Shown here piece after piece: positions 9,538 to 17,715 of a stretch of 64,000 nt of DNA (position 1 is its first letter; every line of letters starts with the position of its first letter). The DNA is from Nocardioides turkmenicus (GTDB lineage Bacteria; Actinomycetota; Actinomycetes; Propionibacteriales; Nocardioidaceae): assembly GCF_011045035.1 (NCBI RefSeq), contig NZ_JAALAA010000004.1, positions 1 to 64,000 of the forward strand, in the 5' to 3' direction. Below the pieces are notes generated by a model. The model searched no databases. It was not told the origin of the DNA and saw nothing but the letters and a program-made list of their open reading frames with translations. Both the position numbers and the translations under genes were made by a program.

Positions 9538-10415
9538 CCACGATCGACCTGGGCCCCGCTCCGGCGGCGCCGTCCGAGCCGTGGGCAGGAGTGCCTCGCC
9601 GGGTCGGCCTGACCCTTCCCGAGCTCACCCATGCCTGCGAGGCCATCGGGGCGCCGCTCCCCTTCGAGGTCGCCACGCATCGCGAGGAGGGGCTCGACGC
9701 CCGGTTGGGGCGTACGCGCTCGGCGACCGAGGCCGAGGCCCTGGCCCGCGCCGTCGACGGCTTCGGTGAGGGCAGCGCCTCGCTGCAGCGGCGCGACCTC
9801 CTCGACGCCGACGGCACCCTCGACGCCGGGATCGCCGGCGCTCTCGGACTGCTGGCGACCCCGGAGGTGGTCATCGACCTCGACGTCGTCGTCGACGGGC
9901 TGCGTGGCCGGGCCTGGCACCGGCAGAAGGGCGAGGCGGCCGCCTCGCTCGCCACCGTGGACGGGCTGGTCTTCGAGCTCTCCTGGTATCCCTCCGCTGC
10001 CTGGGCGACCGAGCTCGGCCGCACCGCCACGCTGCCCAGCGACACCGCCCGGCTGACCTCGGCGGTTCCCGACCAGCTCGAGGTCCCGTTCGCGACCGCC
10101 GACGCCGTCTTCGAGGCGCTGCGCACCGGCCGCGCCGACCTGGTGCCCGTGCTGACCGCAGGCGACGTCGTCGTCTCGAGCGCCCTCGAAGCCCTCTCCA
10201 ACGAGACCCACGGCCGCCTCCGTGCCGTCGTCGCGACGACCGCCGATCCGGAGAACCCGCTGATCGGCACGGTCTCCTGGACGCTGGTCAACGACGGCTG
10301 GCGGTCTCTGCGTACGGTGTCGCTCGACGGTGAGCTGACGCTGCTGATCACCAGCGTGGAGCCGTCCGAGCTCGCCGCAGACCTTGCCCCTGTTCTTGCG
10401 GAGGTGGCCCGATGA
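9534..10415 (+). CDS. EspG-like ESX-associated protein (tentative)
   Basis: This 293-residue soluble protein has no signal peptide or membrane helix. Its opening LTLPELTHACEAIGAPLPFEV and the later strand-rich LIGTVSWTLVNDGWRSLRTV recall EspG proteins, cytosolic chaperones that hold ESX substrates before secretion. The match is by overall feel and by context between a WXG protein and a hydrolase-like protein, not by a diagnostic motif. It overlaps both neighbours by 4 nt and is therefore translationally coupled. If it is not EspG, it is an unrecognised partner of the same locus. Confidence 0.5.
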   Translation: MTTIDLGPAPAAPSEPWAGVPRRVGLTLPELTHACEAIGAPLPFEVATHREEGLDARLGRTRSATEAEALARAVDGFGEGSASLQRRDLLDADGTLDAGIAGALGLLATPEVVIDLDVVVDGLRGRAWHRQKGEAAASLATVDGLVFELSWYPSAAWATELGRTATLPSDTARLTSAVPDQLEVPFATADAVFEALRTGRADLVPVLTAGDVVVSSALEALSNETHGRLRAVVATTADPENPLIGTVSWTLVNDGWRSLRTVSLDGELTLLITSVEPSELAADLAPVLAEVAR

Positions 10416-11746
10416 ACGGTGCCGGAAACAACGATCCTGCGAATCGCCTGGGACCGGTCCCGGGCGGTGCCCCCGACTCGGCGCCCGCACCGGCGGGCCC
10501 GGAGGACAAGTACGCCCAGATCCTCGGCCTGGCGAGCTCCATCGGCGACGCCGGCGCCCAGCTGCGCGAGTGGGCCGAGCTCGGCGCCGAGATCCTGAAC
10601 GACGACGACGTCACCGACTCGGCCGAGCTCTCCGCGAAGACCTGGGAGCCGGCCGAGGACGACATCCGCGCCGCGATCTCCGAGAAGGGCGGCATCCTCG
10701 GGCTCGGGCAGGCGCTCGACGCCGATGCCGTCTCGGTGCGCGCCACGGTGGAGACCTACCGCTGGATCGACGAGCTGCAGGCAGCGGCTCGCCGCTCGCT
10801 GGGTGCGATCGCCGCCAACGCGCTCGACTACCTCGCCCCCGAGGTCGAGCTCGGCGGATCGCTGCTGTCCGCAGGGCTGATCGAGACCGACGCACTCGAC
10901 CGTGAGGGCGTCAGCGCCTACCTCGGCGAGCTCGCCCAGGGTCACCCTGAGCTGATGGACCACATCGCCACCGGCGGGGGACTGCTCGAGTCGCTCGAGC
11001 TGCGCTCGCTGCTCACCGCCGACTTCCCGCGCGGCGACGACGCCGCGGCGGCCACCGCGGGCGCCCGGCGCGCCGCGGGCATCGACGCGTTCACCACCGA
11101 CGCCGGCCATGCGCTGCGTGACGTCGGCGGGGCGCTGGCCGCCACCGATGAGGAAGAGACCCGCGCAGGCGACGTCACCGCAGCCACCCCGGCCACCATC
11201 GAGGAGCTGATCCGCACCCTCGAGGCCACCGAGGCCGGTGTCGCGGTCCAGAAGGCGGCCCCCGGCCGCTACATCGCCTACCTCCCGGGCCCCTACGTCG
11301 GCAGCCGGCGTCTGCGGCTCGTCTCCGGCGACCTCTCCGACTACATCGCCACCGCCTCTCGGACCATCGAGGACGCGGTCGAGCCGGGCTCGCACGTGAT
11401 GCTCGTCGGTGCCGCGGCAGGCGGCACCGCGGCGGCCGCGATCGCGGCGGCAGCCGGTGGTGCGTACGCGGTGGATCAGGTGGTCACCGTGGGTGCTCCG
11501 GGCGCGGCAGCGCCGCGGGTTCCGGAGACCACCCGGGTGCTGTCGCTCGAGGACCGCTCCGACCCGGTGGCGCTCCTCGGCGGGCTCGTCAACGCGAGCG
11601 TCGGACACCGGTTCACGGTCGTCTACGACGGCACCGCGGCGGAGGACGGTCACTACATCGCCGGCGGGCGAGCCGCGGACAACGCCAGCCACGACGAGCT
11701 GCGGGACGAGATCGGGAGGATCCGCGAGCTGGGATACCTGGCCTAG
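10412..11746 (+). CDS. Alpha/beta-hydrolase-like protein with the nucleophile serine replaced
   Basis: The 444-residue protein has a Pro/Ala-rich N-terminus, a helical middle part and a C-terminal alpha/beta-hydrolase fold beginning at RYIAYLPGPYVG. In active relatives the nucleophile elbow reads G-H-S-x-G-G; here it is VMLVGAAAGGTAAAAIA, so alanine occupies the serine position. The following VVTVGAPGAA strand, the acid-loop region VLSLEDRSDPVALLGG and a late histidine (DGHYIAGG) are still recognisable. It is probably a catalytically dead scaffold or binding protein. It is the last gene of the coupled ESX-like trio, overlapping its predecessor by 4 nt. Confidence 0.7.
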   Translation: MNGAGNNDPANRLGPVPGGAPDSAPAPAGPEDKYAQILGLASSIGDAGAQLREWAELGAEILNDDDVTDSAELSAKTWEPAEDDIRAAISEKGGILGLGQALDADAVSVRATVETYRWIDELQAAARRSLGAIAANALDYLAPEVELGGSLLSAGLIETDALDREGVSAYLGELAQGHPELMDHIATGGGLLESLELRSLLTADFPRGDDAAAATAGARRAAGIDAFTTDAGHALRDVGGALAATDEEETRAGDVTAATPATIEELIRTLEATEAGVAVQKAAPGRYIAYLPGPYVGSRRLRLVSGDLSDYIATASRTIEDAVEPGSHVMLVGAAAGGTAAAAIAAAAGGAYAVDQVVTVGAPGAAAPRVPETTRVLSLEDRSDPVALLGGLVNASVGHRFTVVYDGTAAEDGHYIAGGRAADNASHDELRDEIGRIRELGYLA

Positions 11747-11904
11747 GCCGTGTAGCCCGGAGACACGGCGGCCGCGAGCGGCGTTTCGGGCCGATCTGGC
11801 AAGGCGGCGCCGTGAAGGCATCCTGGAGGCTGTCGAGCGGCGCCAACGCGGCCAGATCGGATGCGAAACGCCGCGTAGCGGGCGTGGATCCGGGATACAC
11901 GGCC
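11746..11904. repeat. Large imperfect palindromic element
   Basis: Almost the whole 159 nt folds on itself. The ends are GGCCGTGTA (11746-11754) and TACACGGCC (11896-11904). Inside, GCGGCGTTTCG (11778-11788) pairs with CGAAACGCCGC (11864-11874), CCGATCTGGC (11791-11800) with GCCAGATCGG (11851-11860), and GGCGCCG (11806-11812) with CGGCGCC (11838-11844). It begins at the last base of the hydrolase-like gene. It may be a non-autonomous repeat or a large RNA hairpin that ends the operon transcript. Confidence 0.7.
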
Positions 11905-12039
11905 TGGTATGACGGGGTTGCGATGAGGATCTGAGTCGATACGGTGTAGGTCGCCCTCTGCGCCATCCCCGGCGAACCTGTGCCCGTCACCGGTTGGTCG
12001 ATCGCGGTGGGCACTCTGACGCCTACCCGATCGGTCCCA

Positions 12040-13131
12040 GTGAAGTCCATCGTCATCCACGCCGGCCTCCCCAAGACGGGCACCTCCGCGGTCCAGGCGT
12101 TCTTCAGCACCAACGTGGAGAAGCTCGCACGCGCCGGTATCCACTACCCCCAGCACCGGGTCGACAGGAACGGCATCAGTGCCGGCAACGCCGGGTCGCT
12201 CATGGAGCGCTCCGGGCATCTGTTCGTGGCCTCACCCCGCGCGATCGCCGACACGCTCGCGGACTTCGAGGCGAGCGGCTGCCACACGCTGCTGCTGTCC
12301 TCCGAGGCGTTCCTGCCCGAGCTGTCCGGGATCGCCGCGGAGATGCCGCCCGAGGCACGGTTCGTCCTGTACGTCCGCGATCCCCTGGCCTTCATGGAGT
12401 CCGACTACAACCAGCGGGTCAAGCGGCTCCCGCACTTCCATCCGTTCGAGCCGGTGCCTGAGGCGTACGGCGGGTGGCTGGGCCACGAGCACCTCTACCG
12501 CGCGCTCGACACCGAGTCCGTGCGGTCCCGGCTGGTGCTCCGGCCCTACCTTCCTGAGCTCTTCGTCGGCGGCAACCTGCTCACCGATCTGCTCGACACC
12601 GCCGGGATCGACACCACCGAGCTCGGTGACCTGTCCTTGCGGCAGGTCAACCTCTCCTACTCGCTGCACGCGCTCGAGATCAAGCGTGCGCTCAACGCGC
12701 TTCCGCTCGGGGAGCAGCTCCAGGAGCGTCTCGACGTCCACCTCCAGTCCTGCCCGCTGGGTCCCACGAACTACACGCTGATTCCTCCCGCCGACTACGA
12801 ACGGCTCCGCAAGGTCGCCGACGACGAGCTGCACGCGCTGGCACTGAAGTACGACATCGACTCCCTCGAGCCGATGCGGGAGCTGCTGCGTGACAAGCCG
12901 CAGAAGCCCTTCCACCCCCAGGCGCTCACCGAGGAGGAGGTCGACGCCGTCGTCCGGCACATCGCCGCCGTCGGCAAGCGGCTCACCCGGCGGATCGCCC
13001 AGATCCTCGCCGAGCACCCCGAGATCGAGCTGGTCTACCCGTCGCTGCGCGACTCGTTCGCCGCCGCGGCCGCGGAGCTCGACGAGGAGACCGTGGCCGC
13101 GGGGCGTCGGCGTTGGTGGTGGCGGCGCTAG
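12040..13131 (+). CDS. Sulfotransferase-fold P-loop protein
   Basis: The frame begins at 11980, but the domain starts at GTG 12040 (KSIVIHAGLPKTGTSAVQAFF), so this later start (363 residues) is preferred; neither has a clear ribosome site. GLPKTGTS matches the 5' phosphosulfate-binding loop of PAPS-dependent sulfotransferases. RFVLYVRDPLAFMESDYNQRVK matches the 3' phosphate-binding region, where Arg and Ser usually contact the cofactor. Related actinobacterial genes sit in polysaccharide loci, but this one is isolated. It ends in a curious Arg/Trp-rich tail (RRRWWWRR). The acceptor substrate is unknown. Confidence 0.75.
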   Translation: MKSIVIHAGLPKTGTSAVQAFFSTNVEKLARAGIHYPQHRVDRNGISAGNAGSLMERSGHLFVASPRAIADTLADFEASGCHTLLLSSEAFLPELSGIAAEMPPEARFVLYVRDPLAFMESDYNQRVKRLPHFHPFEPVPEAYGGWLGHEHLYRALDTESVRSRLVLRPYLPELFVGGNLLTDLLDTAGIDTTELGDLSLRQVNLSYSLHALEIKRALNALPLGEQLQERLDVHLQSCPLGPTNYTLIPPADYERLRKVADDELHALALKYDIDSLEPMRELLRDKPQKPFHPQALTEEEVDAVVRHIAAVGKRLTRRIAQILAEHPEIELVYPSLRDSFAAAAAELDEETVAAGRRRWWWRR

Positions 13132-13133
13132 GC

Positions 13134-13153
13134 GCAGGGATTGCCTGAGAAGT
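13134..13153. repeat. Fragment of repeat family B
   Basis: GCAGGGATTGCCTGAGAAGT lies between two convergent genes and overlaps the stop of the MerR-PP2C gene. It matches 31254-31273, inside pabB, at 19 of 20 positions in the same orientation. Confidence 0.65.
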
Positions 13154-14148
13154 CAGGCCAGATCGGCGACCACGATGGTGTGGTTGTCCGGCTCCCCAGC
13201 GGCGACGACAGCGGCGGCGACCGCATCCGCGACCTCCTGCGGACCGGCCTCGGCGGTGATCAGGGCGGCCAGGTCGTCCACGTAGGAGTGGACCCCGTCC
13301 GTGGACAGCACGAGCCGGTCGCCCGACAGCAGGTCGAGCGTGATCTCGTCGGCGACGACTCCCGGGACGAGGGCGCGGTTGAGCAGCGCCCGGTGCTCGT
13401 GGGAGCGAGCCTCCTCGAGGGTCAGCTGGCCCGCCTCGACCATGGCCGCGACGACCGTGTGGTCGTGGGTGACCTGGCGTACGTCTCCGTCGCGTACGAG
13501 GTAGACCCTCGCGTCGCCGATGTGGGTGATCCTCGCGGTCGAGCCGTGCAGGTCGACCGCGGTCAGGGTGGTGCCCGACTTCGGCACCTCGCCGAAGACC
13601 TCGTGGATCGCCGCGGTCAGCCCGCCGGCGGCGTACGCGGTCAGGACCGCCCCGGCGAGGTCGTCGCGATCCCCGAAACCATCGGCGACGGCGATCAGCT
13701 CGGGGGTGACCAGGAGCGCGTCCTGCTGGGTGGCGCGGCCACCCTGTTCGTGGCTGACGCCGAGCTCGGCGTGCAGTCTCTCGGTGGTGGTTGTCATCGG
13801 TGGTGCCTCGTTCCTCATCGCGTGGACGAGGATGGAGACCATGGTGCGGCGGGTGGCCGTGTCGGCCTCGACCTGGCGCCAGTACCTCTCGATCTCGGCC
13901 GCCGCGGCGGTGGCCGGCATGTCGAGGACCTCCCGGATCCGGGCCAACGGCATCCCGACCAGGCGCAGCGTCGCCACCAGACGGGCGAGTCCCACCTGAT
14001 CCGGTGAGTAGCGCCGATAGCCCGAGTGCGCGTCCACCTCGGCAGGCGGAAGCAGACCCAGGTCGTCGTACAACCTCAGAGCCTTCGGCGTCAGCCCGGT
14101 CTCCCGGGCGAAATCGCCGATGTTCACAAGCCCCTCCACGCCGCTCAT
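13153..14148 (-). CDS. MerR-type DNA-binding domain fused to a PP2C phosphatase
   Basis: The 331-residue protein begins with a MerR winged helix (IGDFARETGLTPKALRLYDDLGLLPP, with GYRRYSPDQV), then the usual dimerisation helix. From about residue 118 it is a full PP2C-type Ser/Thr phosphatase: QQDALLV, AVADGFG, SGTTLTAV, ITHIGDARVYLVRDG, DRLVLSTDG and a final DNHTIVV, so the metal-binding aspartates are kept. The ATG at 14148 has GGGAG 7 nt upstream; a GTG at 14127 with GGAGG is a close alternative. DNA binding and phosphatase output in one chain suggest a stress switch tied to protein phosphorylation. The target is unknown. Confidence 0.85.
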   Translation of the reverse strand: MSGVEGLVNIGDFARETGLTPKALRLYDDLGLLPPAEVDAHSGYRRYSPDQVGLARLVATLRLVGMPLARIREVLDMPATAAAAEIERYWRQVEADTATRRTMVSILVHAMRNEAPPMTTTTERLHAELGVSHEQGGRATQQDALLVTPELIAVADGFGDRDDLAGAVLTAYAAGGLTAAIHEVFGEVPKSGTTLTAVDLHGSTARITHIGDARVYLVRDGDVRQVTHDHTVVAAMVEAGQLTLEEARSHEHRALLNRALVPGVVADEITLDLLSGDRLVLSTDGVHSYVDDLAALITAEAGPQEVADAVAAAVVAAGEPDNHTIVVADLA

Positions 14149-14293
14149 GCGACCGCTCCCGTGGCGCAAGCGCCAGAATACGAGAGCGGTCGCCTGAGCC
14201 TTGTGGTCGCTCGCTGACGCTCGCTCATGCTCACCATCCTCCCCGGTGATGGTCACCGGTGTCATCAGATTGGTGTCTGCCCTTGGGGCAAGC

Positions 14294-14782
14294 TCAAGCC
14301 CCGGTCTGCTCGGCCCACTTCTCCAGCAGCCGGGCGAGCGAGCGTCGTTCGGCGGCTGTGAAGACGGCGAGCAGGCGGTGCTCGTTGGCGATGTGGTCGG
14401 TGAAGGCGGCGTCGATCAGCTCGCGTCCGCTCTCGGTCAGGGCGATCCGGCGCCCGCGCCCGTCCTCGTCACGACGACCTCGGCTGACCCAGCCCTGGGC
14501 CAGGCAGCGGTCGACGCGCTTGGTGACCGCTCCCGAGGAGACCATCGTCTGCTCGCCGAGCTCCTTCGGAGTGAGAGCGTACGGAGCACCTTGCCGTCGC
14601 AGCGTCGCGAGCACGTCGAACTCCCCCTCCCCGAGCCCGTGCTGGGCATAGACCGCCACGAGCTCGTCGGTGAGCCGCAGCGCGAGGCGGTGGAGCCGGC
14701 CGATGACGGCCTGCGGCGTGACGTCGAGGTCGGGACGTTCCTGCTCCCACTGCGCCATCACGGTCGAGACATGGTCTGCCAT
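14294..14782 (-). CDS. MarR-family transcriptional regulator
   Basis: This 162-residue protein has the MarR winged-helix core: helices around LTPKELGEQTMVSSGAVTKRVDRCLAQGWV, then the wing GRRDEDGRGRRIALTESG. Long flanking helices should form the dimer. It faces the EamA transporter at 14824; the starts are 41 nt apart and the region holds a palindrome covering both promoters. It is probably an autorepressor that also controls the transporter. The start is leaderless (TATATT at 14796-14791, 8 nt upstream). Confidence 0.88.
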   Translation of the reverse strand: MADHVSTVMAQWEQERPDLDVTPQAVIGRLHRLALRLTDELVAVYAQHGLGEGEFDVLATLRRQGAPYALTPKELGEQTMVSSGAVTKRVDRCLAQGWVSRGRRDEDGRGRRIALTESGRELIDAAFTDHIANEHRLLAVFTAAERRSLARLLEKWAEQTGA

Positions 14783-14787
14783 GACTC

Positions 14788-14819
14788 GGGAATATATCTG
14801 ACGTGGAAGATATTATCCC
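14788..14819. promoter_or_regulatory. MarR operator over divergent leaderless promoters
   Basis: GGGAATATATCT (14788-14799) and AGATATTATCCC (14808-14819) form an inverted repeat matching at 10 of 12 positions, with 8 nt between. The left half contains the minus-strand -10 box (TATATT) of marR and the right half contains the plus-strand -10 box (TATTAT, 14811-14816) of the transporter gene, 7 nt before its ATG. A dimer bound here would block both genes. Confidence 0.65.
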
Positions 14820-14823
14820 TTCC

Positions 14824-15735
14824 ATGGAAAGTAGATTCGCCACCCTCGCGCTGGCCGCGATCGCTCCCGTGGCCTGGGGGTCGGGCTACTTCGTCACCGC
14901 CACCTTCCTGCCGCCGGACCGACCGCTGTTCGGCGCGGTGGTCCGCGCGCTGCCCTTCGGCCTGCTGCTCCTGGCGCTCCGGCCTGGCCTGCTCCACGGT
15001 TCCTGGTGGTGGCGCACGGCCGCGCTCGGACTGCTCAACTTCGCGGCGTTCTTCACCCTCGTCTTCGTCGCCGCCTACCGGCTCCCCGGTGGCCTCGCCG
15101 CGACCTTGACCGCGGTCGCGCCGATCGTGGTGATGCTGCTGGCCTGGGCCTTCGCCGGCGAGCGGCCGCGTGCCGGATCGCTCGTGGCCTGCGTCGTCGG
15201 CGCCATCGGCGTCGCCCTGCTCGTACTCCGCGGCGGCGCGAGCCTCGACCTGGTCGGTGTGCTGGCCGCCTTCGCCTCGGTGGCCGTGTTCGCCACCGGC
15301 TTCATCCTCGTCAAGATCTGGCAGCCGCCGGTCGGACTGCTCACCTTCACCGCCTGGCAGCTCGTCCTGGGCGGCCTGGTCCTCGCTCCGGTGGCCCTCC
15401 TCGTCGAAGGCCCGCCGCCCGCGCTCGACCTGTCGGCCGTCGGCGGCTACGCCTACATCGGCATCGTCGGCACGGTCGCCGCCTACGCCGTCTGGTTCCG
15501 GGGCGCCCGCCGGCTGTCCGCGGCCGCGGTGTCGCTGATCGGCCTGCTCAACCCGGTCTCCGGCATCCTCATCGGCCTCGCGTTCGCAGGCGAGGAACTC
15601 ACTCCGGTGAGTGCCCTCGGGATGGCCCTGGTGCTCGGTGGCGTGCTCCTCGGACAGCCTGCGGTGCTCGACCGGATCAGGGCGCGGCGTACGGCTCAAC
15701 CGGATCCGTGTGCGGACGTTGGAGTCGCCGGATAA
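14824..15735 (+). CDS. EamA/DMT-family transporter
   Basis: This 303-residue protein has ten hydrophobic helices in two homologous halves, each an EamA domain: PVAWGSGYFVTATFLPPDRP at the start of the first, GVLAAFASVAVFATGFILVK at the start of the second. Family members export metabolites, amino acids or drugs. Divergence from a MarR regulator suggests ligand-induced efflux. The ATG at 14824 has no ribosome site and is probably leaderless. Its TAA stop overlaps the -10 box of the next gene. Confidence 0.85.
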   Translation: MESRFATLALAAIAPVAWGSGYFVTATFLPPDRPLFGAVVRALPFGLLLLALRPGLLHGSWWWRTAALGLLNFAAFFTLVFVAAYRLPGGLAATLTAVAPIVVMLLAWAFAGERPRAGSLVACVVGAIGVALLVLRGGASLDLVGVLAAFASVAVFATGFILVKIWQPPVGLLTFTAWQLVLGGLVLAPVALLVEGPPPALDLSAVGGYAYIGIVGTVAAYAVWFRGARRLSAAAVSLIGLLNPVSGILIGLAFAGEELTPVSALGMALVLGGVLLGQPAVLDRIRARRTAQPDPCADVGVAG

Positions 15736-15745
15736 GTTCACCTCC

Positions 15746-17254
15746 ATGAAACTGCGTGCGCGTGCGCTCGAGCTGCTCGTCTTCACCGTCGGTGCCGGCA
15801 CCTTGGGATCGGAGATGGCCGCGGCGCGGCTGCTCGCTCCGTGGTTCGGCGACTCGACGATCGTGTGGGCCAACACGATCGCAACGGTGCTGGTGGCGCT
15901 CGCGATCGGCTACTCCGTCGGCGGCCGGATCGCCGACCGGAACCCGCATCCCTCGGGCCTCGCCAAGATCGTGCTGATCGCGGCAGCCCTCCTGGCCGCG
16001 GTGCCGTTCATCGCCGACCCGTTCCTCCCGCTCGCGGTCAAGGCGGTCGACCAGCTCAGCGTCGCCACCTTCGCCGGATCCCTGGTCGGGGTCGGCGTCC
16101 TGCTCGCGATCCCGCTGTTCCTGCTCGGCATCGTCAGCCCCTACGCCGTCCGGCTGAGCGTCGAGGCCGTCGAGGACGCCGGCCACGCGGCCGGACGACT
16201 CTACGCGATCTCGACGGTCGGCTCGCTGGTCGGCACCTTCGCCGCCTCGCTGTTCCTCATCCCGGTCGTCGGGACGCGGCGTACGTTCCTGATCTTCGCC
16301 CTCTGCATGGCCGTCTGCGCGATCCCCCACCTGGTCAAGGGCCGCCTGCCGGCTGCGGTCGTCCCGGTGGCGATCCTCGCCCTGATCGCGTTCCCGACCG
16401 GTTCGATCAAGACCCTGACCAGCAACGGCGGCGAGGTGATCTGGGAGAAGGAGACGGAGTACCAGTACGCCCGTGTGGTCGAGTACGACGACGGCACCCG
16501 CTATCTCGAGCTCAACGAGGGCCACGCGGTGCACTCGGTCTACACCGAGGGCGAGTGGCTCACCGGCGCCTACTGGGACGAGATGCTCTCGCTGTCGTAC
16601 GCCGGCGCGGAGGCCCCGAAGTCGGTGGCGATCCTGGGCTCGGCCGCCGGGACGACCGCGCGCCAGTTCGGCCACTTCGCCCCCGACACCCGGGTCGACG
16701 CCGTCGAGATCGACGAGGAGGTCACCAAGGTCGGCCAAGAGCTCTTCGACCTGAAGGACCAGCCGAACCTCCACCTCCACACCGCCGACGCCCGCCCGTG
16801 GCTGCAGAAGCAGACCCGGAAGTACGACGCGATCATGGTCGACGCCTACCACCAGCCCTACATCCCCTTCTACCTGACCACGAAGGAGTTCTTCGCGCTG
16901 GCGAAGGCCCGCCTGAACCCGGGCGGGGTGCTCGTCGTGAACTCAGCCCACCCGGAGGGCTCGACAGCGCTGGAGAAGGTCCTCACCGCAACGCTGCGGA
17001 CCTCGTTCGGCGAGGCCGTCTGGCGGTCGGACTCCGGCCCGACCAACACCCACCTGATCGCGACGGTCGATCCTGAAGCCGATCCCGCTGCGAACCTCAC
17101 CGCCACCGCTGAGTCGCAGCCCGCCGACCTGGCCGACACCCTCACCGACTCCGCGTCCCGGCTCGAGCCGGGCCTCCGGGGCGGGACGGTCTACACGGAC
17201 GACATCGCGCCGGTCGAGTGGCTCACCGACCTGAGCCTGCTCGAGGTTGCCTGA
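15746..17254 (+). CDS. Membrane-anchored spermidine-synthase-like protein
   Basis: This 502-residue fusion has six or seven transmembrane helices in its first 210 residues (an MFS-like half, with SVGGRIADRNPHPSGL) and a soluble spermidine-synthase fold after that. In the soluble part TEYQYARVVEYDDGTRYLELNEG, AILGSAAGTTARQFGHF, VDAVEIDEEV and YDAIMVDAY follow the family order. Such fused proteins are common in bacteria, and few have a proven polyamine role. The start is leaderless: TAAGTT (15733-15738) lies 7 nt before the ATG and overlaps the stop codon of the transporter. Confidence 0.85.
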   Translation: MKLRARALELLVFTVGAGTLGSEMAAARLLAPWFGDSTIVWANTIATVLVALAIGYSVGGRIADRNPHPSGLAKIVLIAAALLAAVPFIADPFLPLAVKAVDQLSVATFAGSLVGVGVLLAIPLFLLGIVSPYAVRLSVEAVEDAGHAAGRLYAISTVGSLVGTFAASLFLIPVVGTRRTFLIFALCMAVCAIPHLVKGRLPAAVVPVAILALIAFPTGSIKTLTSNGGEVIWEKETEYQYARVVEYDDGTRYLELNEGHAVHSVYTEGEWLTGAYWDEMLSLSYAGAEAPKSVAILGSAAGTTARQFGHFAPDTRVDAVEIDEEVTKVGQELFDLKDQPNLHLHTADARPWLQKQTRKYDAIMVDAYHQPYIPFYLTTKEFFALAKARLNPGGVLVVNSAHPEGSTALEKVLTATLRTSFGEAVWRSDSGPTNTHLIATVDPEADPAANLTATAESQPADLADTLTDSASRLEPGLRGGTVYTDDIAPVEWLTDLSLLEVA

Positions 17255-17524
17255 CCCGCTCGGGCGCTTCACCTCCCCGATCGGGATCTTGCGCAGGCAC
17301 CCGACGCAGACCTGGTCGGGCGCGACCTTGCTGAGCCGACGCGGCGGCAGCACGTGCCACGTGCCCAGCCGGCGGCCACACACGGTCAGGACGTACCCGT
17401 TGCTCCTCTTGGCCGAGCGAAGGTGCCAGAAGCTGCCCCGGTCGGTCCGGTAGACCAGCGGGTCTTTGGCCAGGACCGGTGGTCTCTCGCTGGATCCCAT
17501 GCTGAGTCGGTCGTCTACGAACAC
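16943..17524 (-). CDS. Hypothetical protein with a CG-x(n)-CxxC Zn-ribbon-like pattern, antisense to the previous gene's 3' end
   Basis: From GTG 17524 (GGGGGG about 6 nt upstream) to about 17255 this frame shows clear coding character: third positions are almost all G or C. The peptide reads LVYRTDRGSFWHLRSAK, then VLTVCGRR and, about 27 residues later, VCVGCLRKIP. One cysteine and a CxxC pair suggest a small metal-binding module, like short actinobacterial zinc proteins. The frame then runs about 310 nt antisense into the spermidine-synthase-like gene, where the coding signal fades, before a stop at 16943. Either the genes overlap, or the natural stop was lost. No function can be assigned. 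Confidence 0.5.
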   Translation of the reverse strand: MFVDDRLSMGSSERPPVLAKDPLVYRTDRGSFWHLRSAKRSNGYVLTVCGRRLGTWHVLPPRRLSKVAPDQVCVGCLRKIPIGEVKRPSGSGNLEQAQVGEPLDRRDVVRVDRPAPEARLEPGRGVGEGVGQVGGLRLSGGGEVRSGIGFRIDRRDQVGVGRAGVRPPDGLAERGPQRCGEDLLQRCRALRVG

Positions 17525-17715
17525 GAATTCCCCCCAAGGAATGTCGATGGCTCTCGTCGTTGAGTGCCCCGAGACGCCGGTGTCACAGCTGGGCCATGCG
17601 CCCAGCGCCCCGAGACGGCTTCGACCATATGTCCACTCATTGCAACGGGTCAAGGCGGAAAGGGTGGGGCTATGCGGCTATTCGGGATCTGTACGGCTCA
17701 GTAACGTGTTCTTCT

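Noticed and set aside
11613..12219. Minus-strand frames across the palindrome at 11746
   Set aside because: The frames are open only because of the GC-rich repeat, and they have no start signals or recognisable domain.
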